A stretch of 64,000 nt of DNA from Erythrobacter sp. KY5 (GCF_003264115.1 NZ_CP021912.1:1905001-1969000), one strand, 5' to 3'; positions 42,307-51,388 are shown, counted from the stretch's first letter. A program made the numbers and translations. The notes: a model not told the origin generated them from the sequence alone.

Positions 42307-43125
42307 ATGAGCATGTTTTCAGGTCTTATCCGCGTCATGGAACGCGCCGCGCGCAAGGCGGGCGGCCGTTTGCGGCGCGATTTCGGCGAAGTCGAACACC
42401 TGCAGGTGAGCCGCAAGGGCCCTGCCGACTTCGTATCCAAAGCCGACATGCGTGCCGAACGCACGCTGTATGACGAACTCCGCGCGGCGCGTCCGGGCTG
42501 GGGCTTCGTTCTGGAAGAGGCGGGCATCATCGAAGGCGATGAAGGCAAGCCGCGCTGGATCATCGACCCGCTCGACGGGACGTCCAACTTCCTTCACGGC
42601 ATTCCGCATTTCGCGATCAGCATTGCGGTGCAGGAACCAAGGCTTGACGGCAAAGGCTGGGGCGAAGTGACTGCTGGCGTGGTCTATGACGTCATTCAGG
42701 ACGCGACCTACTGGGCGGAGAAAACGCGCGGCGCATGGCTTCAGGATGCGCGTCTGCGGGTTTCCTCGCGGCGTGGACTGTCCGACGCGCTGGTTGCGAC
42801 CGGCATCCCGTTTCAGGGTCATGGCGACTTCGCCGAGTGGAGCCGCATTTTCGGCGCAATCGGTCCTGAAGTCGCCGGTATCCGACGCTTTGGCACAGCC
42901 TCGCTCGATCTTGCCTATGTCGCGCAAGGGCGTTTCGACGGGTTCTGGGAAAGCGGTCTCAACGACTGGGATACTGCTGCCGGATGCCTGCTGGTGCGCG
43001 AAGCGGGCGGCTTTGTCAGCGACTTCCGCGGCCGTTCGGAACCGATCCACTCGAAGCAGGTCCTCGCTGCCAACGACACCCTGCATTCAAAGCTGCACAA
43101 GATCCTCGCGGGAAGCTTGCGTTAA
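42307..43125 (+). CDS. suhB: Inositol monophosphatase family protein
   Basis: A 272-residue Mg-dependent phosphatase that hydrolyses inositol phosphates or related sugar phosphates. The metal site is full: EEAGIIEG, then IDPLDGTSNFLHGIPHFAIS, and the C-terminal WESGLNDWDTAAGCLLVREA. In many bacteria SuhB also acts in rRNA transcription. It lies six bases after efp and is probably in the same operon. A terminator follows. Confidence 0.92.
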   Translation: MSMFSGLIRVMERAARKAGGRLRRDFGEVEHLQVSRKGPADFVSKADMRAERTLYDELRAARPGWGFVLEEAGIIEGDEGKPRWIIDPLDGTSNFLHGIPHFAISIAVQEPRLDGKGWGEVTAGVVYDVIQDATYWAEKTRGAWLQDARLRVSSRRGLSDALVATGIPFQGHGDFAEWSRIFGAIGPEVAGIRRFGTASLDLAYVAQGRFDGFWESGLNDWDTAAGCLLVREAGGFVSDFRGRSEPIHSKQVLAANDTLHSKLHKILAGSLR

Positions 43126-43133
43126 TTTTTTGT

Positions 43134-43157
43134 GCACCCCCATCCGGGGTGCGTTTT
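43134..43157 (+). terminator. Intrinsic terminator after suhB
   Basis: Stem GCACCCC (43134-43140)/GGGGTGC (43146-43152) with loop CATCC, followed by GTTTT. Confidence 0.75.
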
Positions 43158-43212
43158 CCTCGCTCTTGCGACCTGAAGGCCGCGTCGCTGCGGGCGGGCA
43201 GTCGCCCTTGCG
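43151..43212 (-). repeat. Dispersed intergenic repeat, copy B
   Basis: Reverse-oriented copy of the 62-base repeat at 31773-31834. It starts in the right arm of the suhB terminator and ends in the CGCAAGGGCGACTGCCCGCC block shared with copy C. Confidence 0.8.
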
Positions 43213-43288
43213 GCGTCCCGCGCGGTTTCCAGTGCTTGCCAGCTTCGTCGCACCTCGCTAACAGCCCGCATTCCGCGAAAGCGCGGGT

Positions 43289-43373
43289 GCCCCTGTGGTG
43301 GAATTGGTAGACGCGAGCGACTCAAAATCGCTTTCCTTCGGGAGTGCCCGTTCGAGTCGGGCCAGGGGCACCA
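43289..43373 (+). tRNA. tRNA-Leu (anticodon CAA)
   Basis: An 85-nt class II tRNA with a variable arm. Acceptor GCCCCTG pairs with CAGGGGC, discriminator A, CCA at 43371-43373. The anticodon loop CTCAAAA gives CAA. T-loop GTTCGAGTC. Decodes UUG. Confidence 0.94.
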
Positions 43374-43434
43374 TTTTTCGTTGCGCTACCGCTTCGCTGG
43401 TTGAGCGCGGAATTGGTTTTGGGAGTTGACCCGC

Positions 43435-44268
43435 ATGGAAACCCCATTCGAAACCGGACCCTCGCGCTACCAGCCTCCGGCAAATTACCCTTACGCGAGC
43501 GATCCCAAGCTGCGCTTTGATCAGAGGCGTCTGGCGCGCGTGGTCGGGTTCATTGCCTTCGCCATGCCGGTTGTGCTCGGGTTTGGCGGCTATGCGCTGG
43601 GCCGGTTCCGCGTCGCGCTTTCCGAATATTACTACGAAGTGATCCTGCTCGGCGATTTCTTCGTGGGTTGTCTTGTCGCGATCGGAGCGCTGTTGATGGC
43701 CTATCGTGGGTGGACGCCCAAGGTCGCGCAGCTGGCGACGCTTGCGGGGCTCGCCGCGCTGATGGTCGCTTTCGTCCCGATGAATGGCTGGATCATCGGC
43801 TGCGAGGAGCTGGCGAGCGATCGCAGCTGCGCTGTGCAGGCGGTGCGCTATCCGATCATCGGGTATTGGGTCCATGCGGTGGCAGCGGGGATATTGTTCG
43901 CGATCCTTTCCTTCTTCTGCCTGTTCGTCTTCACCAAGATTCCCGTCGACGATGCCAGTGGCCGCAAAGTCGCAAGCCCCGCAAAACTTCGCCGCAATGC
44001 GATTTACGTAACCTCGGGCGTCATCATCGCGCTTGGGGCGATCAGCATTGCGGTTGCAGGCTTGCTTGCCGTGCCGTGGTGGTTCGACAACAACATGACG
44101 TTCTGGGCCGAGGCAATGATCCTCGGCGCGTTCGGCGCATCCTGGTTGGTGCAGGGGCGCGCGCTTGCCCCATTCAACGATCCGCGCGACCGCGAGGATG
44201 CAAAGCTCGCCCGGCAAGTGAGCGGGCAGCAGCTCAGCCTGTTCGGTTTTGGACCGACGCCGCGCTAA
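43435..44268 (+). CDS. Hypothetical six-helix membrane protein
   Basis: I do not recognise the family with certainty. From ATG 43435, with GGGAG ahead, 277 residues carry a Pro-rich soluble start and about six membrane helices (VVGFIAFAMPVVLGFGGYAL; VILLGDFFVGCLVAIGALLM; VIIALGAISIAVAGLLAV among others). ALSEYYYEVILLGDFFVG recalls a small group of DUF998-like proteins. Ends with a soluble basic tail. Single gene ahead of the SLC13 permease. Confidence 0.7.
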   Translation: METPFETGPSRYQPPANYPYASDPKLRFDQRRLARVVGFIAFAMPVVLGFGGYALGRFRVALSEYYYEVILLGDFFVGCLVAIGALLMAYRGWTPKVAQLATLAGLAALMVAFVPMNGWIIGCEELASDRSCAVQAVRYPIIGYWVHAVAAGILFAILSFFCLFVFTKIPVDDASGRKVASPAKLRRNAIYVTSGVIIALGAISIAVAGLLAVPWWFDNNMTFWAEAMILGAFGASWLVQGRALAPFNDPRDREDAKLARQVSGQQLSLFGFGPTPR

Positions 44269-44338
44269 TCTTAACGCTCCACCAATCAAAACACTTGCAA
44301 ACTTGCCCGCTTATTGGGACACGAGCGCCAACGACGCC

Positions 44339-46138
44339 ATGCTGGAAGCACCATCCTATCACGCCATGGCGGCAATGGCCGTCACCATCCTGATGTTTAT
44401 CGGCTTTGTACGCGGTCGCATGAGCATCGAGATCGTCTCGCTTCTCACCATCGCGGTCATCGCGGTTGGCCTCTATTTCTTCCCCATTGGCGATGCGCGC
44501 CCAATTGATGGCCTCGCGCTCGCATTCGGAGGCTTCGGGCATTACGCGCTGATCACCATTTGCGCGCTTATGATCATGGGCAGGGGGCTGGTCGTGACCG
44601 GCGCTCTCGAACCCGCCGCGCGCATTCTGGAGCGGGTGTTCAAGTTTAACCTGCAACTTGGCCTCCTGGTCTCGCTCATCATCGCGCTGGTCCTGTCGAT
44701 GTTCGTCAACAACACGCCGGTTCTGGTATTGATGATCCCGATCTTTGCAGCGCTGGCCAGCAGGGGCGCTTTGCCGACATCCAAGACGCTCATGCCCTTG
44801 AACGCGGCCTCGCTTATCGGCGGGCTGGCGACGACTATCGGCACCTCGACCAATATCCTCGTCGTCTCGATCGCGATGGACCTTGGCATGCGCGAGATCG
44901 GGGTGTTCGACTTTACCCCGATCGTGCTCGTCGCCTGCCTCGTGGCTCTGCCTTACATGTGGCTCGTCATGCCGCGTCTGCTCAAGGACAACACCGCACA
45001 GGCGCAGGCCGGTGCCCGCATGTTCCACACGCGCCTTCGCGTCGGCAGCCAGTCGATGCTGGCAGGGGTGGAGCTTTCCGAAGTTCGCGACAAGCTTCCC
45101 TCGGCCATCACCTTTCACAATCCCCCTGTCGGCCCGATGCAGCCGCAACAGCGCATCCATATATCAGGCACGCACGAGGCGCTTGAAGATGCAACGCGCG
45201 AGCTGAAGGGCGAACTCGCGCCAAGCTGGGTGCTCGACCGGATCAAGCGCACCGCATCGGCGAAGAGCGAGGACGTGATGGTCGTCGAAATGACCGTCAC
45301 GGCAGATTCGCGCCTCATCACGCGGACCCTGCCATCTTCGGGCATCGCTGACCTTTATTCGGTCGCCGTGCTCGGCATCCACCGGCCCCAGCGCCTGCTG
45401 GGCGAGCAGGATCAGTATTCCGACGGCGGCGACCTTCGCATCAAGGAAGGCGATGTGCTGCTGGTCATGGGGATCGAAGCAGACCTTCAGGCCTTTGCCC
45501 TTGCCGACAGCCTCCTGATGCTCGAGGGCGCGCGCGAATTGCCGCGCCGGTCGAAAGCGCTGCTTTCCGCTGCGATCATGGGCTTTTCGGTCACCACCGC
45601 TGCGGTCGGTATCTTCCCGATTGCGATATCCGCGCTGGCTGGCGCAATCCTGATGTTCGTGACCGGCTGCGTGAAGTTCGACCGGGTAGGGAGGGCGTTG
45701 TCGGGACAGGTGATCGTGCTGGTCGCCGCCAGTATCACCATCGGACGCTTCATCGATGAAAGCGGCGCGGCGGCATGGTTGGGAGAGGCCCTGTCGCTTG
45801 GCCTTGCCTATCTGCCCCCTGCGCTGGTGCTCGCAGCGATTATGGCGTTTGTGACGGTGCTAACCAATTTTGCCTCCAATGCGACTGCGGCGACCGTGGG
45901 CACGCCGATCGCGTTCAGCATCGCGGCGCAATTGGGCCTTCCGCCTGAACCGCTGGTGCTCGCAGTGCTGTTCGGCTGCAACCTCTGCTATGCGACCCCG
46001 ATCGCGTACCAGACCAACATGCTGATCATGGCTGAGGGCAAGTATGAGTTTGGCGACTACATCAGAACGGGTGTGCCGCTGGTGATGATCATGGTGACGA
46101 CGCTGTCGATCTTGCTGGTGCTCAGCTACGGATTGTAG
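44339..46138 (+). CDS. SLC13-family permease with TrkA-C-like domains
   Basis: A 599-residue anion:Na+ symporter-type protein of the DASS/CitM group. Two membrane halves carry the conserved N-T motifs (SMFVNNTPVLVLMIPIF; TTIGTSTNILVVSIA; NFASNATAATVGTPIAFS). Between them, residues ~210-390 form a soluble insert (MFHTRLRVGSQSMLAGVELS; ISGTHEALE; GDVLLVMG) typical of paired TrkA-C domains that sense nucleotides or metal. Substrates of relatives include sulfate, dicarboxylates and arsenite; this one is unknown. ATG 44339 is preferred. Confidence 0.87.
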   Translation: MLEAPSYHAMAAMAVTILMFIGFVRGRMSIEIVSLLTIAVIAVGLYFFPIGDARPIDGLALAFGGFGHYALITICALMIMGRGLVVTGALEPAARILERVFKFNLQLGLLVSLIIALVLSMFVNNTPVLVLMIPIFAALASRGALPTSKTLMPLNAASLIGGLATTIGTSTNILVVSIAMDLGMREIGVFDFTPIVLVACLVALPYMWLVMPRLLKDNTAQAQAGARMFHTRLRVGSQSMLAGVELSEVRDKLPSAITFHNPPVGPMQPQQRIHISGTHEALEDATRELKGELAPSWVLDRIKRTASAKSEDVMVVEMTVTADSRLITRTLPSSGIADLYSVAVLGIHRPQRLLGEQDQYSDGGDLRIKEGDVLLVMGIEADLQAFALADSLLMLEGARELPRRSKALLSAAIMGFSVTTAAVGIFPIAISALAGAILMFVTGCVKFDRVGRALSGQVIVLVAASITIGRFIDESGAAAWLGEALSLGLAYLPPALVLAAIMAFVTVLTNFASNATAATVGTPIAFSIAAQLGLPPEPLVLAVLFGCNLCYATPIAYQTNMLIMAEGKYEFGDYIRTGVPLVMIMVTTLSILLVLSYGL

Positions 46139-46361
46139 GCGACCGGACTGAGTGGACCGCTTTCCTACCCGAAGGGAATATGGCAGCGTCGAGGCATGGT
46201 AATCGCACGCGCTCCGAGTGGTTTTTGGATGGTTTTTGGGGCCCACGCGGCGAGGCACAGTTTTTACCGCCAGGACCGTGTAACATGCGGTCCACTTCTC
46301 AACCAAGTGCCTCAAAACGCTTGGATTGTAGGAAATGGCTCAGAAGAGGGGAAAGACCGAC
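46139..46361. other. Intergenic region, nothing recognised
   Basis: About 220 bases between the permease and the M20 gene. Short open frames here are out of step with codon use and lack ribosome sites. The promoter of the M20 gene should lie in it, but no clear -35/-10 pair stands out. Confidence 0.4.
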
Positions 46362-47717
46362 ATGATGAAGCATCTGATGGCAGGCGCAGCGATGGCAATG
46401 GCGCTATCGATGAGCGCGTCACCTGCGTTCGCCGAGGCCCATATGGAAGCGGGCGCGGACGAGCTTCGCACAGCCGTTATGGAAGACATGCCGGGCCTGT
46501 TTGAGCTCTACAAAGACCTCCACGCCAATCCCGAACTGAGCTTCCAGGAGTTCGAAACTGCAGCCAAACTGGCAGAGCGGGCGCGCGCACTCGGCTTTGA
46601 AGTGACCGAGGGTGTCGGGCAGACCGGCGTCGTTGCCGTCATGGAAAACGGGCCGGGTCCGGTCGTGATGCTGCGCGCGGACATGGACGGCCTACCGGTG
46701 GTTGAGCAGACCGGCTTGCCATATGCCTCGACGCGCACGGCTGTTCCGGCGACTGGCGTCGAAACCGGCGTCATGCACGCCTGCGGCCACGACACGCACA
46801 TGGCCGCATGGGTCGGCGCGGCGCAGCTGCTGGCCGAGCGCAAGGATCAATGGTCGGGCACGCTCGTCATGATCCTCCAGCCGGCAGAGGAAACGGGCGA
46901 GGGCGCTCTCGCGATGCTGGAAGACGGCCTCTACGAACGCTTCCCCAAGCCTGACTACGTGCTCGCCTTCCACGATGCGGCACAGGCGCCTGCGGGCTTC
47001 ATCGGCTATTCGAAGGGCTATGCGCTCGCCAATGTCGACAGCGTCGATGTGGTCATTCCCGGTATCGGTGGGCACGGAGCCTATCCGCACACCACGATCG
47101 ACCCGGTGGTGATCGGCGCGCATGTGGTCACGCGGCTGCAAACGCTTGTGAGCCGCGAGATCAGCCCGCTGGACCCTGCCGTGGTGACGGTTGGCAGCTT
47201 CCGCGCTGGTTCCAAGCACAACATCATCAGCGATGAAGCGCGCTTGCAGATCACCGTGCGCAGCTACACCGACGAAGTGCGCGCTGCTCTGCTCGAAGGG
47301 ATCGAACGGATCGCGCGAGGCGAAGCGATGGCGGCGGGCATGCCGGAAGACAAGCTTCCGACGGTGACGGTGCAGGATCCGTACACCCCCTCGACCTACA
47401 ACACGCCCGAATTCACCGAGAACGTGATGGCAGGATTGAAAGAGCGCTTTGGCGACCGCGTGCGCGAAACGCCAAGCGTGATGGGCGGCGAGGACTTCGG
47501 CCAGTTCTACCGCGCCGATCCCGAGACGGTGGAATCGCTGATCTTCTGGGTTGGCGGTGTGCCGATGGACCAATACCTCGCCTCAGAGCGCGGCGAGGTC
47601 GAACTGCCAAGCCTGCATTCACCCTTCTGGGCGCCCGATGCCGAAGTGGTGATCGCCACCGCAACCGAAGCGCTTACGGCAGCAACGCTTGACCTGATGC
47701 CGAAGAGCGGAGGGTAG
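46362..47717 (+). CDS. Exported M20-family amidohydrolase
   Basis: A 451-residue metallo-amidohydrolase of the M20D/hippurate hydrolase group. The signal peptide is MMKHLMAGAAMAMALSMSAS, cleaved near AFA-EA. Zinc ligands come from MHACGHDTHMA and the catalytic base pair from LQPAEETGEGA; the dimerisation lobe holds GIGGHGAYPHTTIDPVV. The late site SVMGGEDFGQF is also typical. Probably cleaves N-acyl amino acids in the periplasm. Confidence 0.9.
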   Translation: MMKHLMAGAAMAMALSMSASPAFAEAHMEAGADELRTAVMEDMPGLFELYKDLHANPELSFQEFETAAKLAERARALGFEVTEGVGQTGVVAVMENGPGPVVMLRADMDGLPVVEQTGLPYASTRTAVPATGVETGVMHACGHDTHMAAWVGAAQLLAERKDQWSGTLVMILQPAEETGEGALAMLEDGLYERFPKPDYVLAFHDAAQAPAGFIGYSKGYALANVDSVDVVIPGIGGHGAYPHTTIDPVVIGAHVVTRLQTLVSREISPLDPAVVTVGSFRAGSKHNIISDEARLQITVRSYTDEVRAALLEGIERIARGEAMAAGMPEDKLPTVTVQDPYTPSTYNTPEFTENVMAGLKERFGDRVRETPSVMGGEDFGQFYRADPETVESLIFWVGGVPMDQYLASERGEVELPSLHSPFWAPDAEVVIATATEALTAATLDLMPKSGG

Positions 47718-47741
47718 AGTTCGACCGGCTGCGCGAGCGGC

Positions 47742-47765
47742 CGCAAGGGCGACTGCCCGCCCGCA
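47742..47765 (+). repeat. Dispersed intergenic repeat, copy C (short)
   Basis: CGCAAGGGCGACTGCCCGCC plus CGCA, identical to the matching part of copy B. The rest of the repeat is replaced by a different structured sequence. Confidence 0.75.
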
Positions 47766-47816
47766 TCGGGTGCAGCTCTGCTGCGCGTCTAGCGAAGACG
47801 CGCCCGCGGATGCGGG
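47760..47816. other. Nested inverted repeats (possible three-way junction)
   Basis: An outer stem CCCGCATC (47760-47767)/GATGCGGG (47809-47816) encloses two inner hairpins, GCAGC-TCT-GCTGC (47772-47784) and GCGTCT-AGCGA-AGACGC (47785-47801). This could fold as a branched RNA or cruciform. No gene is present. Confidence 0.5.
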
Positions 47817-47835
47817 TGCGCAAGCTGAACGCATT

Positions 47836-47873
47836 ACGGCCACCAAGCGGGACGAATCCCTCTCGGTGGCCGT
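47836..47873. terminator. Hairpin, possible bidirectional terminator
   Basis: Perfect arms ACGGCCACC (47836-47844) and GGTGGCCGT (47865-47873) with a 20-base interior. It lies between the M20 gene and the convergent 61-aa gene, so it could end either transcript. There is no clear U-tract (GTTCTCCTCC follows), which lowers confidence. Confidence 0.45.
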
Positions 47874-47951
47874 GTTCTCCTCCCCAGGAGAATTGGTGAA
47901 GGTATTGAGTCGACCTAGCGCGCGCTGGCGCAAGTGGCCGAAAGCGCTTTC

Positions 47952-48137
47952 CTACTCGGCGTTGGGGACGTAAGTCCCGAGCCGGTGATGCAAAGCGTTG
48001 ATCTTGGCGAGCTCGTCACGGTCTTCGGTGCCGCGAGCGTGGCTTTCAAGTGCGCGACGAAGAAGCTTCATGTCGGCGGTCGAAAGCAGCGCGCGGGCGC
48101 GTGACGGTTCTTTGCTCGTGGTATCGGTATCGCTCAT
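47952..48137 (-). CDS. Small hypothetical protein downstream of aceA
   Basis: A 61-residue charged helical protein (MSDTDTTSKEPSRARALLST, then ADMKLLRRALESHARGTEDR) with GAGAGAG before its ATG. Family not recognised. It is on the same strand as aceA, 160 bases downstream and beyond a hairpin, so it may be co-transcribed at a lower level. Probably real from its ribosome site and codon use. Confidence 0.6.
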   Translation of the reverse strand: MSDTDTTSKEPSRARALLSTADMKLLRRALESHARGTEDRDELAKINALHHRLGTYVPNAE

Positions 48138-48207
48138 CTGGTCTCTCTCACTTGGCCCGCTTGAACCCGGGTTATGGTGATACAGCTAATGAAGGTTGTG
48201 TTCGGTT

Positions 48208-48239
48208 CCCGCAAGGCCAGTCTTTGCCGGCCTCGCGGG
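48208..48239. other. Hairpin between aceA and the 61-aa gene
   Basis: Arms CCCGC-AGGCC (48208-48218) and GGCCT-GCGGG (48229-48239), each with one unpaired A or C. No U-tract on the minus strand, so an mRNA-stabilising or partly terminating role is more likely than a full terminator. Confidence 0.45.
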
Positions 48240-48297
48240 ATACCTCTGTTCTTCGCTACTGCTTATGCAGATTCGAACTGGTTCCCTAAGGCTGCCA

Positions 48298-49896
48298 TCA
48301 GGCAGCCTCGAACTGGTTCATGGTGTTGTCCTTGCCGCCAGCCTTGAGAGCGGCTTCACCGGCGAAGTACTCCTTGTGATCATCGCCGATGTCGGAGCCG
48401 GCCATGTTCTGGTGCTTCACGCAGGCGATGCCCTGGCGGATCTCTTCACGCTGAACGTTAAGGACGTAGCCAAGCATGCCTTCCTCACCGAAGTAGCGCT
48501 TGGCAAGGTTGTCCGTGCTGAGCGCCGCGGTGTGGTAGGTCGGCAGCGTGATGAGGTGGTGGAAGATGCCAGCGCGCTTTGCAGCGTCGGCCTGGAAGGT
48601 GCGGATCTTCTCATCGGCTTCGATGGCGAGTTCGGTGCCGTCATAGTCGATGCTCATCAGCCTGTCGCGATCGTAAGCCGACACGTCCTTGCCCGCTTCG
48701 GCATAGGCGTCATAGACCTGCTGGCGGAAGTTGAGCGTCCAGTTGAACGAAGGCGAGTTGTTGTAGACGAGCTTGGCATTAGGAATGACCTCGCGAACGC
48801 GGTCGACCATGCCCGCGATCTGCTCGACATGCGGCTTCTCGGTCTCGATCCACAGCAGGTCCGCGCCGTTCTGAAGCGAGGTGATGCAGTCGAGGACGCA
48901 GCGATCTTCGCCAGTGCCCGAACGGAACTGGAAGAGGTTCGAAGGAAGGCGCTTGGGGGCCATCAGCTTGCCGTCGCGGCTGATGAAGACCTGGCCGTTG
49001 GTGATGTTGGCCGGATCGACCTCGTCGCAATCGAGGAAGCTGTTGTACTGGTCGCCCAGATCGCCAGCCTGCGTCGAGTAGGCGATCTGCTTGGTGAGGC
49101 CAGCGCCGAGCGAGTCGGTGCGCGCAACGATGACGCCGTCTTCGACGCCCATCTCGAGGAAGGCGTGGCGGATCGCGCGGATCTTCTGGAGGAAGTCTTC
49201 GTGAGGAACGGTGACCTTGCCATCTTGGTGGCCGCATTGCTTCTCATCCGAAACCTGGTTCTCGATCTGGAGAGCGCAGGCACCTGCCTCGATCATCTTC
49301 TTGGCGAGCAGGTAAGTCGCCTCGGCGTTACCGAAACCGGCGTCGATGTCGGCGATGATCGGAACGACGTGGGTTTCGTAATTGTCGATCTGGTTCTGGA
49401 TGTCCTTCGCCTTGACCTCGTCACCCGCATCGCGCGCAGCGTCGAGTTCGCGGAACATCATGCCAAGTTCACGAGCGTCCGCCTGCTTGAGGAAGGTGTA
49501 GAGCTCTTCGATGGTCTCAGGCACGGTCGTCTTCTCGTGCATCGACTGGTCAGGAAGGGGACCGAACTCGCTGCGCAGAGCGGCGACCATCCAGCCCGAC
49601 AAGTAAAGATAGCGGCGCTTGGTGGAGCCGAAGTGCTTCTTGATCGAGATCATCTTCTGCTGCGCAATAAAACCGTGCCAGCAGCCAAGCGACTGGGTGT
49701 AATTGGCGGGGTCAGCGTCGTAGGCTTCCATGTCAGCGCGCATGATCTTCGCGGTGTACTTGGCGATATCGAGGCCGGTAGGAAAGCGGTTCTGGATTGC
49801 CATGCGGGCAGTCGCTTCGGCGTCGATGGCGCCCCAGCTTGGGCCGTTTGCTTCGATAACGCTCTGCATTTGGGCGATGGTATTCTGGTACGTCAT
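48298..49896 (-). CDS. aceA: Isocitrate lyase
   Basis: First enzyme of the glyoxylate shunt, splitting isocitrate into succinate and glyoxylate. From ATG 49896, with AGGAG ahead, 532 residues. The signature is KQCGHQDGK with catalytic C221, the K-Q-C-G-H variant of the large ICL subfamily found in pseudomonads, rather than KKCGH. IIADIDAGFGNAEATYLLAK binds metal and substrate. A malate synthase gene is not in the window. It is divergent from a ScfR/RamB-like regulator, so induction by acetate or fatty acids is expected. Confidence 0.94.
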   Translation of the reverse strand: MTYQNTIAQMQSVIEANGPSWGAIDAEATARMAIQNRFPTGLDIAKYTAKIMRADMEAYDADPANYTQSLGCWHGFIAQQKMISIKKHFGSTKRRYLYLSGWMVAALRSEFGPLPDQSMHEKTTVPETIEELYTFLKQADARELGMMFRELDAARDAGDEVKAKDIQNQIDNYETHVVPIIADIDAGFGNAEATYLLAKKMIEAGACALQIENQVSDEKQCGHQDGKVTVPHEDFLQKIRAIRHAFLEMGVEDGVIVARTDSLGAGLTKQIAYSTQAGDLGDQYNSFLDCDEVDPANITNGQVFISRDGKLMAPKRLPSNLFQFRSGTGEDRCVLDCITSLQNGADLLWIETEKPHVEQIAGMVDRVREVIPNAKLVYNNSPSFNWTLNFRQQVYDAYAEAGKDVSAYDRDRLMSIDYDGTELAIEADEKIRTFQADAAKRAGIFHHLITLPTYHTAALSTDNLAKRYFGEEGMLGYVLNVQREEIRQGIACVKHQNMAGSDIGDDHKEYFAGEAALKAGGKDNTMNQFEAA

Positions 49897-49974
49897 GAGA
49901 GGTCTCCTGTGTCGAGGGGAGGAATGTGACAAGAAGCGCAATGGCATGGTGCAGTGCAGCGCAACAGGAAAAGT

Positions 49975-50042
49975 TACAGAATTTCGTGTCTGTATGAGGT
50001 GAAATCGGGCAATCCTTGTGTAATGGTGTAAACATATTTACA
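49975..50042. promoter_or_regulatory. Inverted repeats in the aceA/scfR interval
   Basis: Two perfect inverted repeats lie in the 154-base divergent region. TACAGA (49975-49980)/TCTGTA (49989-49994) have an 8-base spacer; TGTAAA (50027-50032)/TTTACA (50037-50042) have a 4-base spacer, nine bases ahead of the regulator's ATG. Candidate operators for the adjacent ScfR-like protein; not identical to the RamB site known from Corynebacterium. Confidence 0.6.
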
Positions 50043-50050
50043 AAGACGCC

Positions 50051-51388
50051 ATGGCAGAAAGCACACTCCTCGCCGGCCCATCGCTGCGCCGCTTGCGCAA
50101 GCGCGAAGGCCTCACACAGGCGGCTATGGCCGCATCACTTGGCATCTCGCCGAGTTACCTCAATCTGATCGAACGGAACCAGAGGCCGCTCTCGGCAAGG
50201 GTGCTGGTGCAGGTGATCGAAAGGTTCGACTTCGATCCGCGCGACCTTCGCGAGGATGAAGCGATCGGCGGTGTCGATGGTCTGGCACGGCGCATGGCTG
50301 ACAAGAGGTTCACCGATCTTGGGATTGACCGGGAGGAGGTGCAGGAGTTCCTAGCTGCCGCACCGCAGGCCGCAGCCGCATTTGCACGGCTCTATGACAA
50401 TTCGCACCCCGATGCTGAGCGAGCGGAAGATCCAATCGGTGAAGCGCGCCGTGCGGTGGAGCGTTGGCAGAACCACTTTGCCGATCTCGATCACGCGGCG
50501 GAGAGCCTGGCAGACGAACTGCGTCTGTCGCGTGATGACATAAGTGCCGCTTTGATTGAGCGCCTTCGTGAGAAACATCGCCTCAGTGTGCGTGTGCTGC
50601 CTTCGGAGGTTGTTCCCGGCCTCGTTCACCGGCTCGACCTCCATGCGCGTCAGTTGCAGCTTTCCGAGATGCTGGGCGGGGCTGCGCGCCGCTTCCAGAT
50701 CGCGCGGCAGATTGCGACGCTGGAGCAGCGCGATGGAATCGAGACCGTGGTCGCGGGGGCCAATCTGACGTCACCGGAGGCTCGTGAGCGCTTTCGTGAG
50801 CACGTGACGGATTACGTCGCATCGGCTTTCCTCATGCCATACAGGCGTTTTCTTAGGGCCTGCGAGCAGACAGGGTACGATTTGCCGATTTTAGGCCGGC
50901 GCTTCTCGGTCAGCTTCGATCAGCTCGCACAGCGTCTCACGACCCTTCAACGCGTGGGTGAACGCGGCTTGCCATTCTTCAGCGCGCGGTTTGGGCGAAC
51001 CGGGCGGATGGTTCATTTCACTGCGGGCGCAAGCGGTGCAGCTTATCCACTTGATGGTGCGCGCTGGCCTGCCTGGGCGCCCTATGCAGCGTTTGAAAGC
51101 CGTGGGTCGATGCTGACGCAAGCGGTGACTTTCGGAGAGGGTGAGGCGGTGCCGCGGCACTGGTTCACAATTGTGCGAACGGTTGAGGTCGACGGTGCGG
51201 CCTGTTCGGCGCGCCGCGCCATCGTCCTGGGATTGGAAGCACGCTTCGCAGGCGAATTGGCACAAGCGCGCGGCGTATCGCTCGACCCGCTTGACGCCGT
51301 GCCACTCGGCGTTGGCTGTCCGCGCTGCGGCCGTGCCGATTGCCTAACACCCGCACCTGCAAGACTGTCACTCCAAAATGAGGCTTGA
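50051..51388 (+). CDS. ScfR/RamB-type XRE regulator of short-chain acyl metabolism
   Basis: A 445-residue regulator with an N-terminal XRE helix-turn-helix (LRRLRKREGLTQAAMAASLG, SPSYLNLIERNQRPLSARVL), a central IrrE-N-like domain that appears non-catalytic (the usual zinc HExxH is not visible; RRFQIARQIATLE instead) and a C-terminal ScfR domain ending in paired CxxC-like motifs (GCPRCGRADCL). RamB, PrpQ and related proteins use this order to sense acyl-CoA and control glyoxylate or propionate genes. It faces aceA and probably controls it and itself. Confidence 0.87.
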   Translation: MAESTLLAGPSLRRLRKREGLTQAAMAASLGISPSYLNLIERNQRPLSARVLVQVIERFDFDPRDLREDEAIGGVDGLARRMADKRFTDLGIDREEVQEFLAAAPQAAAAFARLYDNSHPDAERAEDPIGEARRAVERWQNHFADLDHAAESLADELRLSRDDISAALIERLREKHRLSVRVLPSEVVPGLVHRLDLHARQLQLSEMLGGAARRFQIARQIATLEQRDGIETVVAGANLTSPEARERFREHVTDYVASAFLMPYRRFLRACEQTGYDLPILGRRFSVSFDQLAQRLTTLQRVGERGLPFFSARFGRTGRMVHFTAGASGAAYPLDGARWPAWAPYAAFESRGSMLTQAVTFGEGEAVPRHWFTIVRTVEVDGAACSARRAIVLGLEARFAGELAQARGVSLDPLDAVPLGVGCPRCGRADCLTPAPARLSLQNEA

